From positions 186,001 through 250,000 of the forward strand of contig NZ_FPCD01000002.1 of the NCBI RefSeq assembly GCF_900116865.1: a stretch of DNA of 64,000 nucleotides, read 5' to 3'. This DNA comes from Butyrivibrio sp. M55. Its GTDB lineage: Bacteria; Bacillota; Clostridia; Lachnospirales; Lachnospiraceae. A model generated the notes under the pieces. It made no database searches, was not told the DNA's origin, and saw nothing but the letters and a program-made list of their open reading frames with translations. Both the position numbers and the translations under genes were made by a program. Of the stretch, positions 44,487-53,837 are shown in pieces. Every line of letters starts with the position of its first letter. Within the stretch, counting starts at the first letter, position 1.

Positions 44487-45548
44487 ATGTCTAAAATTGA
44501 AGAAATCCTGAAGGAAGCAAAGTTAAAAGGCGCTTCGGACGTTCATATTACTGTCGGTGTGCCGCCTAAGATGAGACTTAACGGCAAACTCATAGCCATG
44601 GATAGTTATGGCAAGATGATGCCGAGCGACACTCAGGAAATCGCACATGAAGTTACAAATGATAAACAGAAACAGCTGCTCGAGGAGAACGGTCAGCACG
44701 ACTTGTCCTTCGCTATCATGGGAGTTGGTAGATTCAGACTTAATATCTTTAAGCAAAGAGGCTCCATAGCGATGGCTTTCAGAGTTGTTGCAACAGAGAT
44801 TCCCACAGCGGAGAGCCTTGGCATACCTGAGACTGTTATTGATCTTTATAAGAAAAAAAGAGGTCTTGTGCTTGTTACGGGACCTACGGGAAGCGGTAAG
44901 TCTACAACACTTGCTTCCATTATCGATATGATAAATAACAACAGGGAAGCACATGTAATTACACTTGAGGATCCCATAGAGTTTACTTATCAGCACAGAT
45001 TATCGATAGTCAATCAGAGAGAGATAGGAACCGATTCGAATTCATATGCCAATGCTTTGAGAGCGGCACTTCGAGAAGATCCCGATGTTATCCTTGTCGG
45101 AGAGATGAGAGATCTTGAGACCATAAGTACCGCTATTACGGCAGCAGAGACGGGACACCTTGTTCTTTCTACCGTTCATACGATCGGATCGTCTAATACG
45201 GTGGACAGACTTATAGATGTATTCCCTTCTCATCAGCAGCAACAGGTGAGAATCCAGCTTGCGAGCGTGCTTGAAGCAGTTATTTCACAGCAGCTTCTTC
45301 CTGCGGCTGACGGTTCATCAAGACTTGCGGCATTTGAAGTTCTTCACGTAAACAGCGCTGTGAGAAACCTTATTCGTGAGGGTAAGAATCATCAGCTCAT
45401 TACATACATGCAGACTTACAGAAAACAGGGAATGATAACCATGGATGAGGCTATCATTGAGCTGTACAGGCAGCAGAAGATCACAAGGGAAGCTGCCCTC
45501 CAGTTTGCCCAGGATCCTGAGACAATGCAGAACAAAATGCTCAGATAA
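44487..45548 (+). CDS. pilT: PilT-type type IV pilus retraction ATPase
   Basis: A 353-residue hexameric ATPase that depolymerises type IV pili and powers twitching or DNA uptake. N-terminal PAS-like part, then Walker A GPTGSGKST (132-140), the Asp box (HVITLEDPIEF), Walker B (DPDVILVGEMRD) and the His box (TAITAAETGHLVLSTVHT). The AIRNLIRE motif of PilT appears as AVRNLIREGK. RBS AGGGATGG is 8 nt upstream. No pilin, pilB, pilC or pilD gene is in the window, so it stands apart from the pilus operon. Confidence 0.94.
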   Translation: MSKIEEILKEAKLKGASDVHITVGVPPKMRLNGKLIAMDSYGKMMPSDTQEIAHEVTNDKQKQLLEENGQHDLSFAIMGVGRFRLNIFKQRGSIAMAFRVVATEIPTAESLGIPETVIDLYKKKRGLVLVTGPTGSGKSTTLASIIDMINNNREAHVITLEDPIEFTYQHRLSIVNQREIGTDSNSYANALRAALREDPDVILVGEMRDLETISTAITAAETGHLVLSTVHTIGSSNTVDRLIDVFPSHQQQQVRIQLASVLEAVISQQLLPAADGSSRLAAFEVLHVNSAVRNLIREGKNHQLITYMQTYRKQGMITMDEAIIELYRQQKITREAALQFAQDPETMQNKMLR

Positions 45549-45632
45549 TAATTATCGAGGCAAAAAGTTAAGATAAAATCAACTACATAAAATCTTAAGG
45601 AAATACTAAGAAAACCTTAAAGACTTTATAGA

Positions 45633-45660
45633 ACGACCTGCTGTATAATCAGCAGGTCGT
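45633..45660 (+). terminator. Possible terminator after pilT
   Basis: A perfect 11-bp stem (45633-45643 with 45650-45660) with a 6-nt loop, but no T run after it. It may act with a factor or protect the mRNA end. Confidence 0.5.
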
Positions 45661-45713
45661 TGTGCGTATAATTTCCTATTTTTGTTTATGCTCATATCGG
45701 AAAAGAGGAAAAA

Positions 45714-47282
45714 ATGTACAGTTCTATTACATCCGGTGGCGTCAGAGGAATTATTTCTTATCTGATGCAGATCGAAGTGGATGTATCTTCCGGGCTTCCC
45801 GGATTCAACATGGTGGGATTCATGAGTGGCGACGTCAGAGAGGCAGGTGACAGAGTAAAAGTTGCCTTAAGAAACGCCGGTATAAAGATTCCCGCATCAA
45901 AGATAACCGTCAATCTGTCCCCTGCAGATATCAAGAAAGAAGGCGTTGTGGTAGACCTTCCGCTTGCCGTAGGAATATTGGAGGCAATAGGAGAGGTCAG
46001 CCCGGGATGCACCGATGATACGGTCGTACTTGGTGAAGTCGGACTTGACGGAGATATCAAAGAAGTAAAAGGGGTTCTTCCTATAGTTACAAAGGCAAAA
46101 GAAGCGGGATACAAGAAAGTTATCCTCCCTATCAAAAATTCCAGAGAAGGTGCTGTGGTAAGCGGGATGAAGATTGTCGGAGTATCATCGCTTCAAGAAG
46201 TTATCATGTATCTTTCGACACCGGAAAGAGAAAGGGACGGGCTTATAGAGCCGACGAAAGTAAATCTTGATAAGATTCTTTCCGAAGATGAAGAAAGTAG
46301 TGAGAGCCTGGATTTTGCAGATATCAACGGGCAATCAGCCGTCAAGAGAGCGGCGATGGTTGCGGCGGCAGGCTTTCATCATATTTTGATCGTCGGACCT
46401 CCGGGTTCGGGAAAGAGTATGGTCGCAAAGCGTATTCCTACGATACTTCCGCGTCTTTCCCTTGAAGAAAGCATAGAAGTTTCAACAATTTATTCGGTTG
46501 CGGGAATGATGGGCGAAAACAAGGCACTTATAACAAAGAGGCCGTTTGTTAGTCCTCATCACCTTATAACCGAAGCGTCGCTTGTAGGAGGTGGTACAAT
46601 CCCAAGACCCGGTGCTATTTCTTTGGCACACAGAGGCATTCTTTTTCTGGATGAAATGCCTGAATTTCCCAGAACAAAACTTGATATGCTAAGGCAACCG
46701 ATTGAGGACAGAAAGGTTCATATCGTGCGAAACAGAGGAACTTTCATGTACCCTTCGGACTTTCAACTTATAGGGGCGCTGAATCCTTGCCCGTGCGGGT
46801 ATTATCCCGACAGGAATAAATGCAAGTGCACGTCAAATGAGATTCGAAGGTACCTTGGCAGAATATCGGGGCCCATATTGGACAGAATCGATATATGCAT
46901 AGAAGCACCCAAAGTCGATATCAGGGAGCTTTCGGGGAAGAGTGATACCTGTAATGAATCAAGTAAGACCATGAGAGAAAGAGTTCTTTTGGCAAGGAAG
47001 AAACAGGAAGAGCGGTTTAAGGGAACGGATCTTAAGTTCAATTCTGAGATGACGCCTGCGGATATCAGAAAGTATTGCAAGCTTGATATGAGGGAGAGAG
47101 CTTTTTTGGAAAAGACTTTTTGCTCCATGGATCTAAGTGCCAGAGCCTATCATAAGGTTCTCAGGCTCGCGCGGACAATAGCCGATCTGGAAGGCGAGGA
47201 GATGATAAAAGAGATACATCTGATGGAGGCTGTCAGCTACAGGATGACAGACGGAAAATATTGGAGACAGGAGGAAGGCTGA
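45714..47282 (+). CDS. YifB/ComM family Mg-chelatase-like AAA+ ATPase
   Basis: A 522-residue AAA+ protein. The ATG at 45714 follows AAGAGGAAAA. The N-terminal ChlI-like domain (VDVSSGLPGFNMVGF, ITVNLSPADIKKEG) precedes the AAA+ core with GPPGSGKSM, LDEMPEFPR and the LIGALNPCPCGYYP sensor and Cys region, and the Mg-chelatase C-terminal domain. ComM is a DNA branch-migration helicase in natural transformation of Gram-negative bacteria; in Clostridia the role is inferred. The stop overlaps the dprA start by one base. Confidence 0.92.
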   Translation: MYSSITSGGVRGIISYLMQIEVDVSSGLPGFNMVGFMSGDVREAGDRVKVALRNAGIKIPASKITVNLSPADIKKEGVVVDLPLAVGILEAIGEVSPGCTDDTVVLGEVGLDGDIKEVKGVLPIVTKAKEAGYKKVILPIKNSREGAVVSGMKIVGVSSLQEVIMYLSTPERERDGLIEPTKVNLDKILSEDEESSESLDFADINGQSAVKRAAMVAAAGFHHILIVGPPGSGKSMVAKRIPTILPRLSLEESIEVSTIYSVAGMMGENKALITKRPFVSPHHLITEASLVGGGTIPRPGAISLAHRGILFLDEMPEFPRTKLDMLRQPIEDRKVHIVRNRGTFMYPSDFQLIGALNPCPCGYYPDRNKCKCTSNEIRRYLGRISGPILDRIDICIEAPKVDIRELSGKSDTCNESSKTMRERVLLARKKQEERFKGTDLKFNSEMTPADIRKYCKLDMRERAFLEKTFCSMDLSARAYHKVLRLARTIADLEGEEMIKEIHLMEAVSYRMTDGKYWRQEEG

Positions 47283-48445
47283 TGCAGACAGCAAAAGCAC
47301 AAGTATCAGAAAATAAATCAGAGAATATAACGGAAAATGACTATGCCCACTGGCTTTTTTCAACTCCGGGCATAGGAAATGTCTCTGCTGACAGACTTTT
47401 ATGCGGAGGACGGACATGCAGGGAAATATATGAGATGGGAGAGGCGGAGCTTAAGAAAATTTTGAGACCAAAGCAGGTTTCGGCGGTCTTGGATACAAGA
47501 GACACTTGGGATTTTGCTAAGGAGAAAAAGAAACTTGCAGAGAGTGACATAAAGTTTATATCAAGGATAGATCCGCGGTTTCCAGAGAAGCTAAAGAATA
47601 TCCCCAATCCCCCATTTGCCATTTATGTAAAAGGGGAACTTCCGGGAGACGACAGTCCGTCGGTTGCAATAATAGGAGCGAGGCTTTGTTCAGAATACGG
47701 CAGGTACATGGCGAGGCAGCTCGGAAGAGGATTGGCGCTTGCGGGAGTTAAGGTTATAAGCGGAATGGCAAGGGGCGTTGATGGCGTAAGCCAGAAAGCG
47801 GCATTGTGCGCCGGAGGAAAATCCTACGCTGTTGTAGGGTGCGGCGCGGATATATGTTATCCCGATGAAAACAGGGAAATTTACGAGGAACTTTCACTAA
47901 ACGGAGGAATCATTTCGGAGTATGCGCCGGGAACTATGCCCAAAGCATCTTTTTTCCCTATGAGGAACAGGATAATAAGCGCATTGTCCGACATTGTCGT
48001 GGTTGTGGAAGCAAGACTTCATTCGGGGACGCAGATAACCGTAGATACTGCACTTGAGCAGGGGAGGGAGGTTCTTGCGGTTCCGGGAAGAGTAACGGAC
48101 AGGTTAAGCGACGGTTGTAACCGCCTTATATGCCAGGGAGCGGGAGTTGTGCTTGATGTTGATGACGTGATAGAAAGACTTGCGTCATGGAATTACAGAA
48201 AAGATTCTTTGGCGGATACGCACAGCTTTAATGATGACCGGAGCGGAGCCTGTGCATCGCATATAGAAAAAGCGATTCTTGATCTGCTTGACGCTGTGCC
48301 TGTTTCTTTTTCCTATATAGCTGACAAGCTTAGTATGGTCGGCATAGATATCGCGGTTCCGGACCTTCTTAAGGAGTTGTTTGATATGTGCGGGAAGGGG
48401 CTTATCACTCAGACGGGTTCATATTACATGAAGAAATTTGGCTAA
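47282..48445 (+). CDS. dprA: DNA processing protein DprA
   Basis: A 387-residue DprA that binds incoming single-stranded DNA and loads RecA in transformation. The ATG at 47282 has a strong GGAGGAAGG ribosome site and overlaps the yifB stop. The Rossmann core has SVAIIGAR, GMARGVDGVSQKAAL, VVGCGADICYPDENREIYEEL and MRNRIISALSDIVVVVEA. The usual GSLITA element reads HSGTQITVDTALEQG. A C-terminal winged helix-like part (AILDLLDAVPVSFSYIADKL) is present. Together with yifB it forms a translationally coupled pair. Confidence 0.94.
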   Translation: MQTAKAQVSENKSENITENDYAHWLFSTPGIGNVSADRLLCGGRTCREIYEMGEAELKKILRPKQVSAVLDTRDTWDFAKEKKKLAESDIKFISRIDPRFPEKLKNIPNPPFAIYVKGELPGDDSPSVAIIGARLCSEYGRYMARQLGRGLALAGVKVISGMARGVDGVSQKAALCAGGKSYAVVGCGADICYPDENREIYEELSLNGGIISEYAPGTMPKASFFPMRNRIISALSDIVVVVEARLHSGTQITVDTALEQGREVLAVPGRVTDRLSDGCNRLICQGAGVVLDVDDVIERLASWNYRKDSLADTHSFNDDRSGACASHIEKAILDLLDAVPVSFSYIADKLSMVGIDIAVPDLLKELFDMCGKGLITQTGSYYMKKFG

Positions 48446-48535
48446 TTATTGTATATCGTATGAAAATATTACGTTTTGACGTATAATAATGTTATCTGTT
48501 GTGTTTATTTAAAAATAGAAGCTACGGAGTTTTCC

Positions 48536-50491
48536 ATGCAATACAATTTTTACTTTGACACATGTGCGTTATGTATACTGGCAACGATTGGAATAATCTC
48601 TCTGTCTAGAAAAAGAGTTCCGTCATCGAGAGAGAAAGTTTATTCGCTGCTTCTTTTTGCTGTATTTATGTCAACTCTTTTTGAGAGAATAGAGACTTTC
48701 CTGCAGATGAATCCGTATGAGGGAGCATGGTATCACTATGCGGAGATGGTCTGCGGAAGTTTTTATTTTCTTGCTCATCTTGGATCGGGACTTTGCTACC
48801 TGCTGTACATAATGGCTGTTCTTGATATTTTTTATGACACGAAATCCGTTAAGGGCTTCTTTGTTGTGTATCTTGGCTATGTCATAGGAATCATAACGGT
48901 CATAATGAACTGGTTCAGCCCGCTTTTGTTTGGCTATGACGAAAATGGAATATATTTTAGAGGCAGTCTCATAATCGGATTTTATCTGATAGCTTTTTAT
49001 TACATTGTGTATGGAGTTACTTTGACGCTGAAATACAGCAATCTGATGAGACGAAAGACCAAGGTGATCATTCTTACCCATGTTGGTTTTGTCGCTTTGG
49101 GAATCTATCTGCAGTACCGCTATCCGCAGCTTCTTATAGAAAATTTCCTCAGCACGATCAGTATAACCCTGGTATTTATAACTCTTCAGAATCCGAGTGA
49201 AATGGTGGACGGAAGGATAAATGTCCTTAACAGAAGAGCTTTTTTCGAGTCACTTGGTCTTAAGATAAAAAAGAAAACTCCGCATTATATAGTTTTTGTG
49301 ACAATAGACAATGTAAGAGCCCTTAGTTCCGAGATCGGTAATAATCAGGCAGACGGCGTTATCAAGACGATTGCCGGTTATCTTAAAAAAGTGGGAAGAA
49401 GAGAGCTGAATATTGTCACATATGTTTACAGATACAGCGATAATATCTTTGCGATATCGGTAAATACAAATGATAAAAAAAGAGCCGAGTCTCTCATGTA
49501 TAAGATTGCGGCCAGAATCCGCGAACCTTGGAATTATATGGATATGACCATAAAAGCCGAGTGCCATTGCTTTATGATGAGCTATCCGGACAGGTACGGC
49601 AATCTTGCGGAGCTTATGTCGAAAGTTGAGCTTATAAGCGATGATGTGGCACAGTGGTCAGATGCCGTGATCGATATTGACAAGATAGATTTCAAGAAAA
49701 AGCTTGGCGCGTATGACTATGAAGTTCTTGCAAAGAAGAATATTGCCGAGAAAAAGGCAATCGTTAAATTCAGACCTATTCTTTCCAAAATTTACAGGAT
49801 CGATTACACGGCTGAAGCGGTCTGCTATATATATGACGATAACGAGAGAGAGGTTGAGGTAAGAAAGTATATAGAAGATACCGGATCTACTCAGACTATT
49901 ATCGACATCGATGAGTATGTTTTAAAAAATACGCTGAGAGTCTTGTCTTTTTGGAATGCCGGAGATAAGAACGGTAAGTACAGAGCTATCATCCCGATGT
50001 CACAGGCGGGAATATCAAGAACAGATTTTTTAAGGTGGTTTAAGGCACTTCTCAAAGAAGAAAAAGTTGAAGGATCCTGGATCAGCTTAAAGCTCACAGA
50101 GACAGCTATAACAACAATGAATAATGTGGCTGAAAGAAATCTTAAGATGCTCGGTGATATCAATGTAAACATTATAGTTGACGAATACGGAAACGGATAC
50201 GGAAATATCGAGAGAATAATCTCTCTTCCGGTGGTTCAGATAAATTTTGCAAAGAGCCTTATCAAAATGGCAGGCAAATCAAAACGGATGATGAACGTTA
50301 TAAGCGGGCTGGTCAATATGTTTCACGATATCAGTCTGTTTGTGTGTGCTTCGGGTGTGGATACAGCTGAGGACAAGGATATAGCTGAAGAAATCGGGTG
50401 CGATTATCTTATAGGTAACTACATGGGAAAACCGGTAAATGACAGTTCATACGTGAACAGGATTGATGAGTATTTTGAAAAGGGGTATTGA
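48536..50491 (+). CDS. Membrane GGDEF/EAL-like protein, both domains degenerate
   Basis: A 651-residue protein; the ATG at 48536 follows ACGGAG. Seven or so N-terminal hydrophobic segments (about 5-225) precede a GGDEF-like domain where the signature reads YSDNIF near residue 300, and an EAL-like domain with nearly every catalytic motif altered. EAL becomes EAV at 427, DDFGTGYS becomes DEYGNGYG at 549, EGVET becomes SGVDT, and QGxxxxxP becomes IGNYMGKP. It should therefore neither make nor cut c-di-GMP, and is probably a sensor or binder. The stop overlaps the next gene's start by one base; that gene is a paralogue with an intact EAL site. Confidence 0.88.
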   Translation: MQYNFYFDTCALCILATIGIISLSRKRVPSSREKVYSLLLFAVFMSTLFERIETFLQMNPYEGAWYHYAEMVCGSFYFLAHLGSGLCYLLYIMAVLDIFYDTKSVKGFFVVYLGYVIGIITVIMNWFSPLLFGYDENGIYFRGSLIIGFYLIAFYYIVYGVTLTLKYSNLMRRKTKVIILTHVGFVALGIYLQYRYPQLLIENFLSTISITLVFITLQNPSEMVDGRINVLNRRAFFESLGLKIKKKTPHYIVFVTIDNVRALSSEIGNNQADGVIKTIAGYLKKVGRRELNIVTYVYRYSDNIFAISVNTNDKKRAESLMYKIAARIREPWNYMDMTIKAECHCFMMSYPDRYGNLAELMSKVELISDDVAQWSDAVIDIDKIDFKKKLGAYDYEVLAKKNIAEKKAIVKFRPILSKIYRIDYTAEAVCYIYDDNEREVEVRKYIEDTGSTQTIIDIDEYVLKNTLRVLSFWNAGDKNGKYRAIIPMSQAGISRTDFLRWFKALLKEEKVEGSWISLKLTETAITTMNNVAERNLKMLGDINVNIIVDEYGNGYGNIERIISLPVVQINFAKSLIKMAGKSKRMMNVISGLVNMFHDISLFVCASGVDTAEDKDIAEEIGCDYLIGNYMGKPVNDSSYVNRIDEYFEKGY

Positions 50492-52443
50492 TGGGATTTT
50501 TAACCGATCCGAACAACTATGATGCTTGCTTATCGATATCGGCACTTGTGCTGATGGCAGTTATCATAATCATATATTCTTCGGAAGAGTTCTCTTACGG
50601 AAAGCAGAGTCGTATCTTTGGCGGATTGATCATAGTCGGAACGATTCTTAATGTGATGGGATTAATTCATATTCTGTGGGTGAACAACAGGTGGATGAAA
50701 GATTGCCTGACTTACGAGATGAATTGCTTTGTGGTCATGGTGGAAAAAGTGATGTCGTATCTTGTCGCATTCTTTTCCATCCTGTATCTTATGGCTATTT
50801 TTGGGATGCAATTAAACAAGTTGTGGAAAAAACTTGTCATAATATTGCCCACGGTGTTTACAATTCTTATTTTGTTGTTGGGATTTTTTACCGACTTTTT
50901 CTATTACTTTGATCATAACGGCGAGATTATCTATTTTTTTCCAAATGAGATTCTTGTAAGTATCGGAATATTTCTATATCTTGTCTTTGCGTCATATCTT
51001 ATGCTCAAATACGGAAGAGTCCTGGCGAGCGAAAAGACGATGGCTATCTATACGTACTACATTCTGATGCTCCTTGGAGTTCCCATGAGGATTATATTCA
51101 GGACGGGGACTGTGTTTGAGTTCAGTGTTGCGATTTCTCTTTTGTTGTGCGTTTTTACTTTCCAGAATCCGAGTGAATTTGTGGACAGGATGTCCGGAGT
51201 CGGTACAAAAAATGCCCTGAATTTCGCGGTATATACAAAGCTTTTACAAAAAAAGACGTTCACACTCATGGAAATAAGAGTGGATAAACTTCCCATAACA
51301 ATCGGAAGTGAGTCGGTGGAAGCGGCTTCCGATCTTTTGAGGCAGATGACCGAGTTTTTGAAAAAGTCCTGTTCCGGAGCGGAAGTATTTTTCCCAAGAG
51401 ACGGCTTTTTTGCCCTGCTCATTCCTGATGTGAAATCAAGTTCGGAGGATATCGACAAGCTTTCGGATGCCATAAAGGCGAGGTTTAAAGAGCCATTTAA
51501 ATTAAGAGACTTGGAAGTCGGCTTTGATGTAAGTACAAGCGCGATAGGGTTTCCGGATGATGTCAAAACGATAGAGCGGTTTGATGAGATAAGTAATATG
51601 ATGTACAAGGCACTTTCTAGGGACAGTAAATATGTGCTCAGGGTGTCGGACCTTAATCTTAAGCATATCGAATATGATAAAAAGATCGGAAATCTTGTGC
51701 GCCATGCTCTTGATAACGGCTTGCTGGAAGTTTATTATCAGCCTATTTATTCGCCTGTTACCGGAAAGTTTTCTTCATGTGAGGCGCTTATAAGGCTCAA
51801 GGATCCTAGGGCGGGCTATATTTCTCCAGCCGTATTTATGCCGATAGCTGAGAAGAACGGAACGGTTCTTGGAATCGACAGATTTGTGCTTTCATCTGTA
51901 TGTGAGATGCTGGCAACTACGAAGGCGGTAAGTTACGGCCTTGAATATGTTGAAGTAAATCTTTCCGTTGTCGACTGCATTCAGACCAATCTTGCCGAGA
52001 GTATTCTTAAGATCCTGAAAGAGCATAACATCGGGCCTTCGAGGATAAATCTTGAGATAACGGAGACCTGGGATAAAGATGTTACGTCCGTGATCGATCA
52101 GAATATCAGCAAGCTTATGAGTTCGGGAATCACTTTTTCCATGGATGATTTCGGAACGGGATATTCGAATTTTTCAAGACTTGCCGATATGCCGGTCAAG
52201 ATTTTTAAACTTGATAAGAGTACCGTTCAGGCTGCCTTTGAATCAGAGAATTCATACATGATCATGTATAATATGATAAAGATAATTAAGAGCCTCGGAA
52301 AAGAAATAGTGGCTGAGGGAGTTGAGACGGGCGAGCAGGCAAAGCAGATAATCAGGCTTGGATGCGACCATATTCAGGGCTTTTTCTATGCAAGGCCAAT
52401 GCCGAAAGATCAGTTCCTTGAGTTTTTGCAGAATAATAATTAA
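50491..52443 (+). CDS. Membrane EAL phosphodiesterase with degenerate GGDEF domain
   Basis: A 650-residue paralogue of the preceding protein with the same layout. The ATG at 50491 has AGGGG upstream and overlaps the previous stop. A multi-helix membrane sensor (about 12-225) is followed by a GGDEF-like domain whose signature is RDGFF near residue 303, then a full EAL domain. Its active-site motifs are intact: EALIRL (Glu431), NLEITET, DDFGTGYS (Asp552/553), EGVET (609-613) and QGFFYARP. It should hydrolyse c-di-GMP to pGpG, perhaps with signals from the dead partner encoded upstream. Confidence 0.9.
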   Translation: MGFLTDPNNYDACLSISALVLMAVIIIIYSSEEFSYGKQSRIFGGLIIVGTILNVMGLIHILWVNNRWMKDCLTYEMNCFVVMVEKVMSYLVAFFSILYLMAIFGMQLNKLWKKLVIILPTVFTILILLLGFFTDFFYYFDHNGEIIYFFPNEILVSIGIFLYLVFASYLMLKYGRVLASEKTMAIYTYYILMLLGVPMRIIFRTGTVFEFSVAISLLLCVFTFQNPSEFVDRMSGVGTKNALNFAVYTKLLQKKTFTLMEIRVDKLPITIGSESVEAASDLLRQMTEFLKKSCSGAEVFFPRDGFFALLIPDVKSSSEDIDKLSDAIKARFKEPFKLRDLEVGFDVSTSAIGFPDDVKTIERFDEISNMMYKALSRDSKYVLRVSDLNLKHIEYDKKIGNLVRHALDNGLLEVYYQPIYSPVTGKFSSCEALIRLKDPRAGYISPAVFMPIAEKNGTVLGIDRFVLSSVCEMLATTKAVSYGLEYVEVNLSVVDCIQTNLAESILKILKEHNIGPSRINLEITETWDKDVTSVIDQNISKLMSSGITFSMDDFGTGYSNFSRLADMPVKIFKLDKSTVQAAFESENSYMIMYNMIKIIKSLGKEIVAEGVETGEQAKQIIRLGCDHIQGFFYARPMPKDQFLEFLQNNN

Positions 52444-52469
52444 GGGAAACGTACCCAATCAGTATTTCC

Positions 52470-52498
52470 TTGCAATGGGGGCTTAGTGAGTGTAAAAT
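52470..52498 (+). promoter_or_regulatory. Sigma-A promoter of hisS
   Basis: TTGCAA and TAAAAT with a 17-bp spacer, 34 bp before the start. No T-box leader fits in this short gap. Confidence 0.6.
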
Positions 52499-52531
52499 TT
52501 ATGCTTGATTATAATTTAAGGATGGTAAAGT

Positions 52532-53797
52532 ATGGCACTGATAAAGAAACCGGTTACCGGAATGAAGGACATTCTTCCTTCCGAGATGCAACTTAGAGAC
52601 TATTGTATAGGTATTATTAAGAAGACATATGCTGAATTTGGCTTCACATCTATAGAGACACCTTGTGTTGAGTCACTTGCAAACCTCAACAGTAAGCAGG
52701 GCGGAGAGAACGAGAAGCTTATATTCAAGGTGATGAAGAGAGGAGAAAAGCTTAACCTGGCTACGGCGAAGGAAGAGAACGACCTTACGGATTCAGGACT
52801 TCGCTATGACCTTACGGTTCCTCTTGTTCGTTTTTATGCAAATCATGCAAATGAACTTCCGGCTCCTTTTAAGGCACTTCAGATGGGAAATGTATGGAGA
52901 GCCGACAGACCCCAGAAGGGAAGATACCGTCAGTTCATGCAGTGCGATATTGATATATTGGGAGAGCCTTCAAATCTTGCTGAGATAGAGCTTATTCTTG
53001 CAACAACCACAACGCTCGGAAATCTTGGATTCAAGGATTTCAAGATACGTATCAATGACAGAAGGATTCTCAAGGCAATGGCTGCATACAGCGGATTCCC
53101 TGAGGAGAAGTACGATGACGTATTCATCACACTTGATAAGATGGATAAGATCGGACTTGACGGAGTAAAGGAAGAACTTATTAAGGACGGTTATGATGCC
53201 GATTCTGTAAATAAGTATATCGAGCTTTTTGAACTTATAAGCGGAAAGAGCGGAATTGATGCTCTTAAGGCCGTTGCAGACAAGATCAGTGATAATCTTG
53301 ACGCTGAGGTCAGTGAAGGTCTTACCGAGATCATCGACAGTGTTGAGAAGACAAAGTCGGCACAGTTTGAGATGGTATTCGATCCCACGCTTGTAAGAGG
53401 AATGTCGTATTATACGGGAACAATCTTTGAAGTATCCATGCCTCAGTACGGCGGAAGCTGCGGTGGCGGCGGAAGATACGACAAGATGGTAGGAAAGTTC
53501 CTTGGACAGGATACACCTGCTTGCGGTTTCTCAATCGGATTTGAGAGAATCATCATGATAATGATGGATGAAGGATTCAAGATTCCCGGCGCGAGCACAA
53601 AAGTTGCTTTCCTTATCGAAAAAGGTATAAAGGGCGACAGACTTGCAGAGATCATATCCGAAGCACAGAAGGAGAGGGCTGAAGGAAAGCAGGTTCTTGT
53701 TGTACGTATGAATAAGAACAAGAAATTCCAGAAGCAGAGCCTTACAGAGCAGGGATATGAGGAGTTTAGGGACTTTTATGACAAGCCGCTTGAATAA
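52532..53797 (+). CDS. hisS: Histidyl-tRNA synthetase
   Basis: A 421-residue class II aminoacyl-tRNA synthetase that charges tRNA-His. Motif 2 region NVWRADRPQKGRYRQFMQCD, the histidine-binding RGMSYYTGTIFEV and GGGGRYD, and the motif 3 GFSIGFERI are all visible. The C-terminal anticodon-binding domain (STKVAFLIEKG, VVRMNKNKKFQKQSL) is short but complete. RBS AAGGATGG. The next gene starts 40 bp later, so it may be co-transcribed. Confidence 0.96.
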   Translation: MALIKKPVTGMKDILPSEMQLRDYCIGIIKKTYAEFGFTSIETPCVESLANLNSKQGGENEKLIFKVMKRGEKLNLATAKEENDLTDSGLRYDLTVPLVRFYANHANELPAPFKALQMGNVWRADRPQKGRYRQFMQCDIDILGEPSNLAEIELILATTTTLGNLGFKDFKIRINDRRILKAMAAYSGFPEEKYDDVFITLDKMDKIGLDGVKEELIKDGYDADSVNKYIELFELISGKSGIDALKAVADKISDNLDAEVSEGLTEIIDSVEKTKSAQFEMVFDPTLVRGMSYYTGTIFEVSMPQYGGSCGGGGRYDKMVGKFLGQDTPACGFSIGFERIIMIMMDEGFKIPGASTKVAFLIEKGIKGDRLAEIISEAQKERAEGKQVLVVRMNKNKKFQKQSLTEQGYEEFRDFYDKPLE

Positions 53798-53837
53798 GAC
53801 AGGCAGAGCGGCCCGGGTTCTCAGAGGAGGAATGTGA

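Noticed and set aside
52443..52531. T-box riboswitch before hisS
   Set aside because: The gap is only 88 bp, and neither the T-box sequence nor an antiterminator pair is visible.
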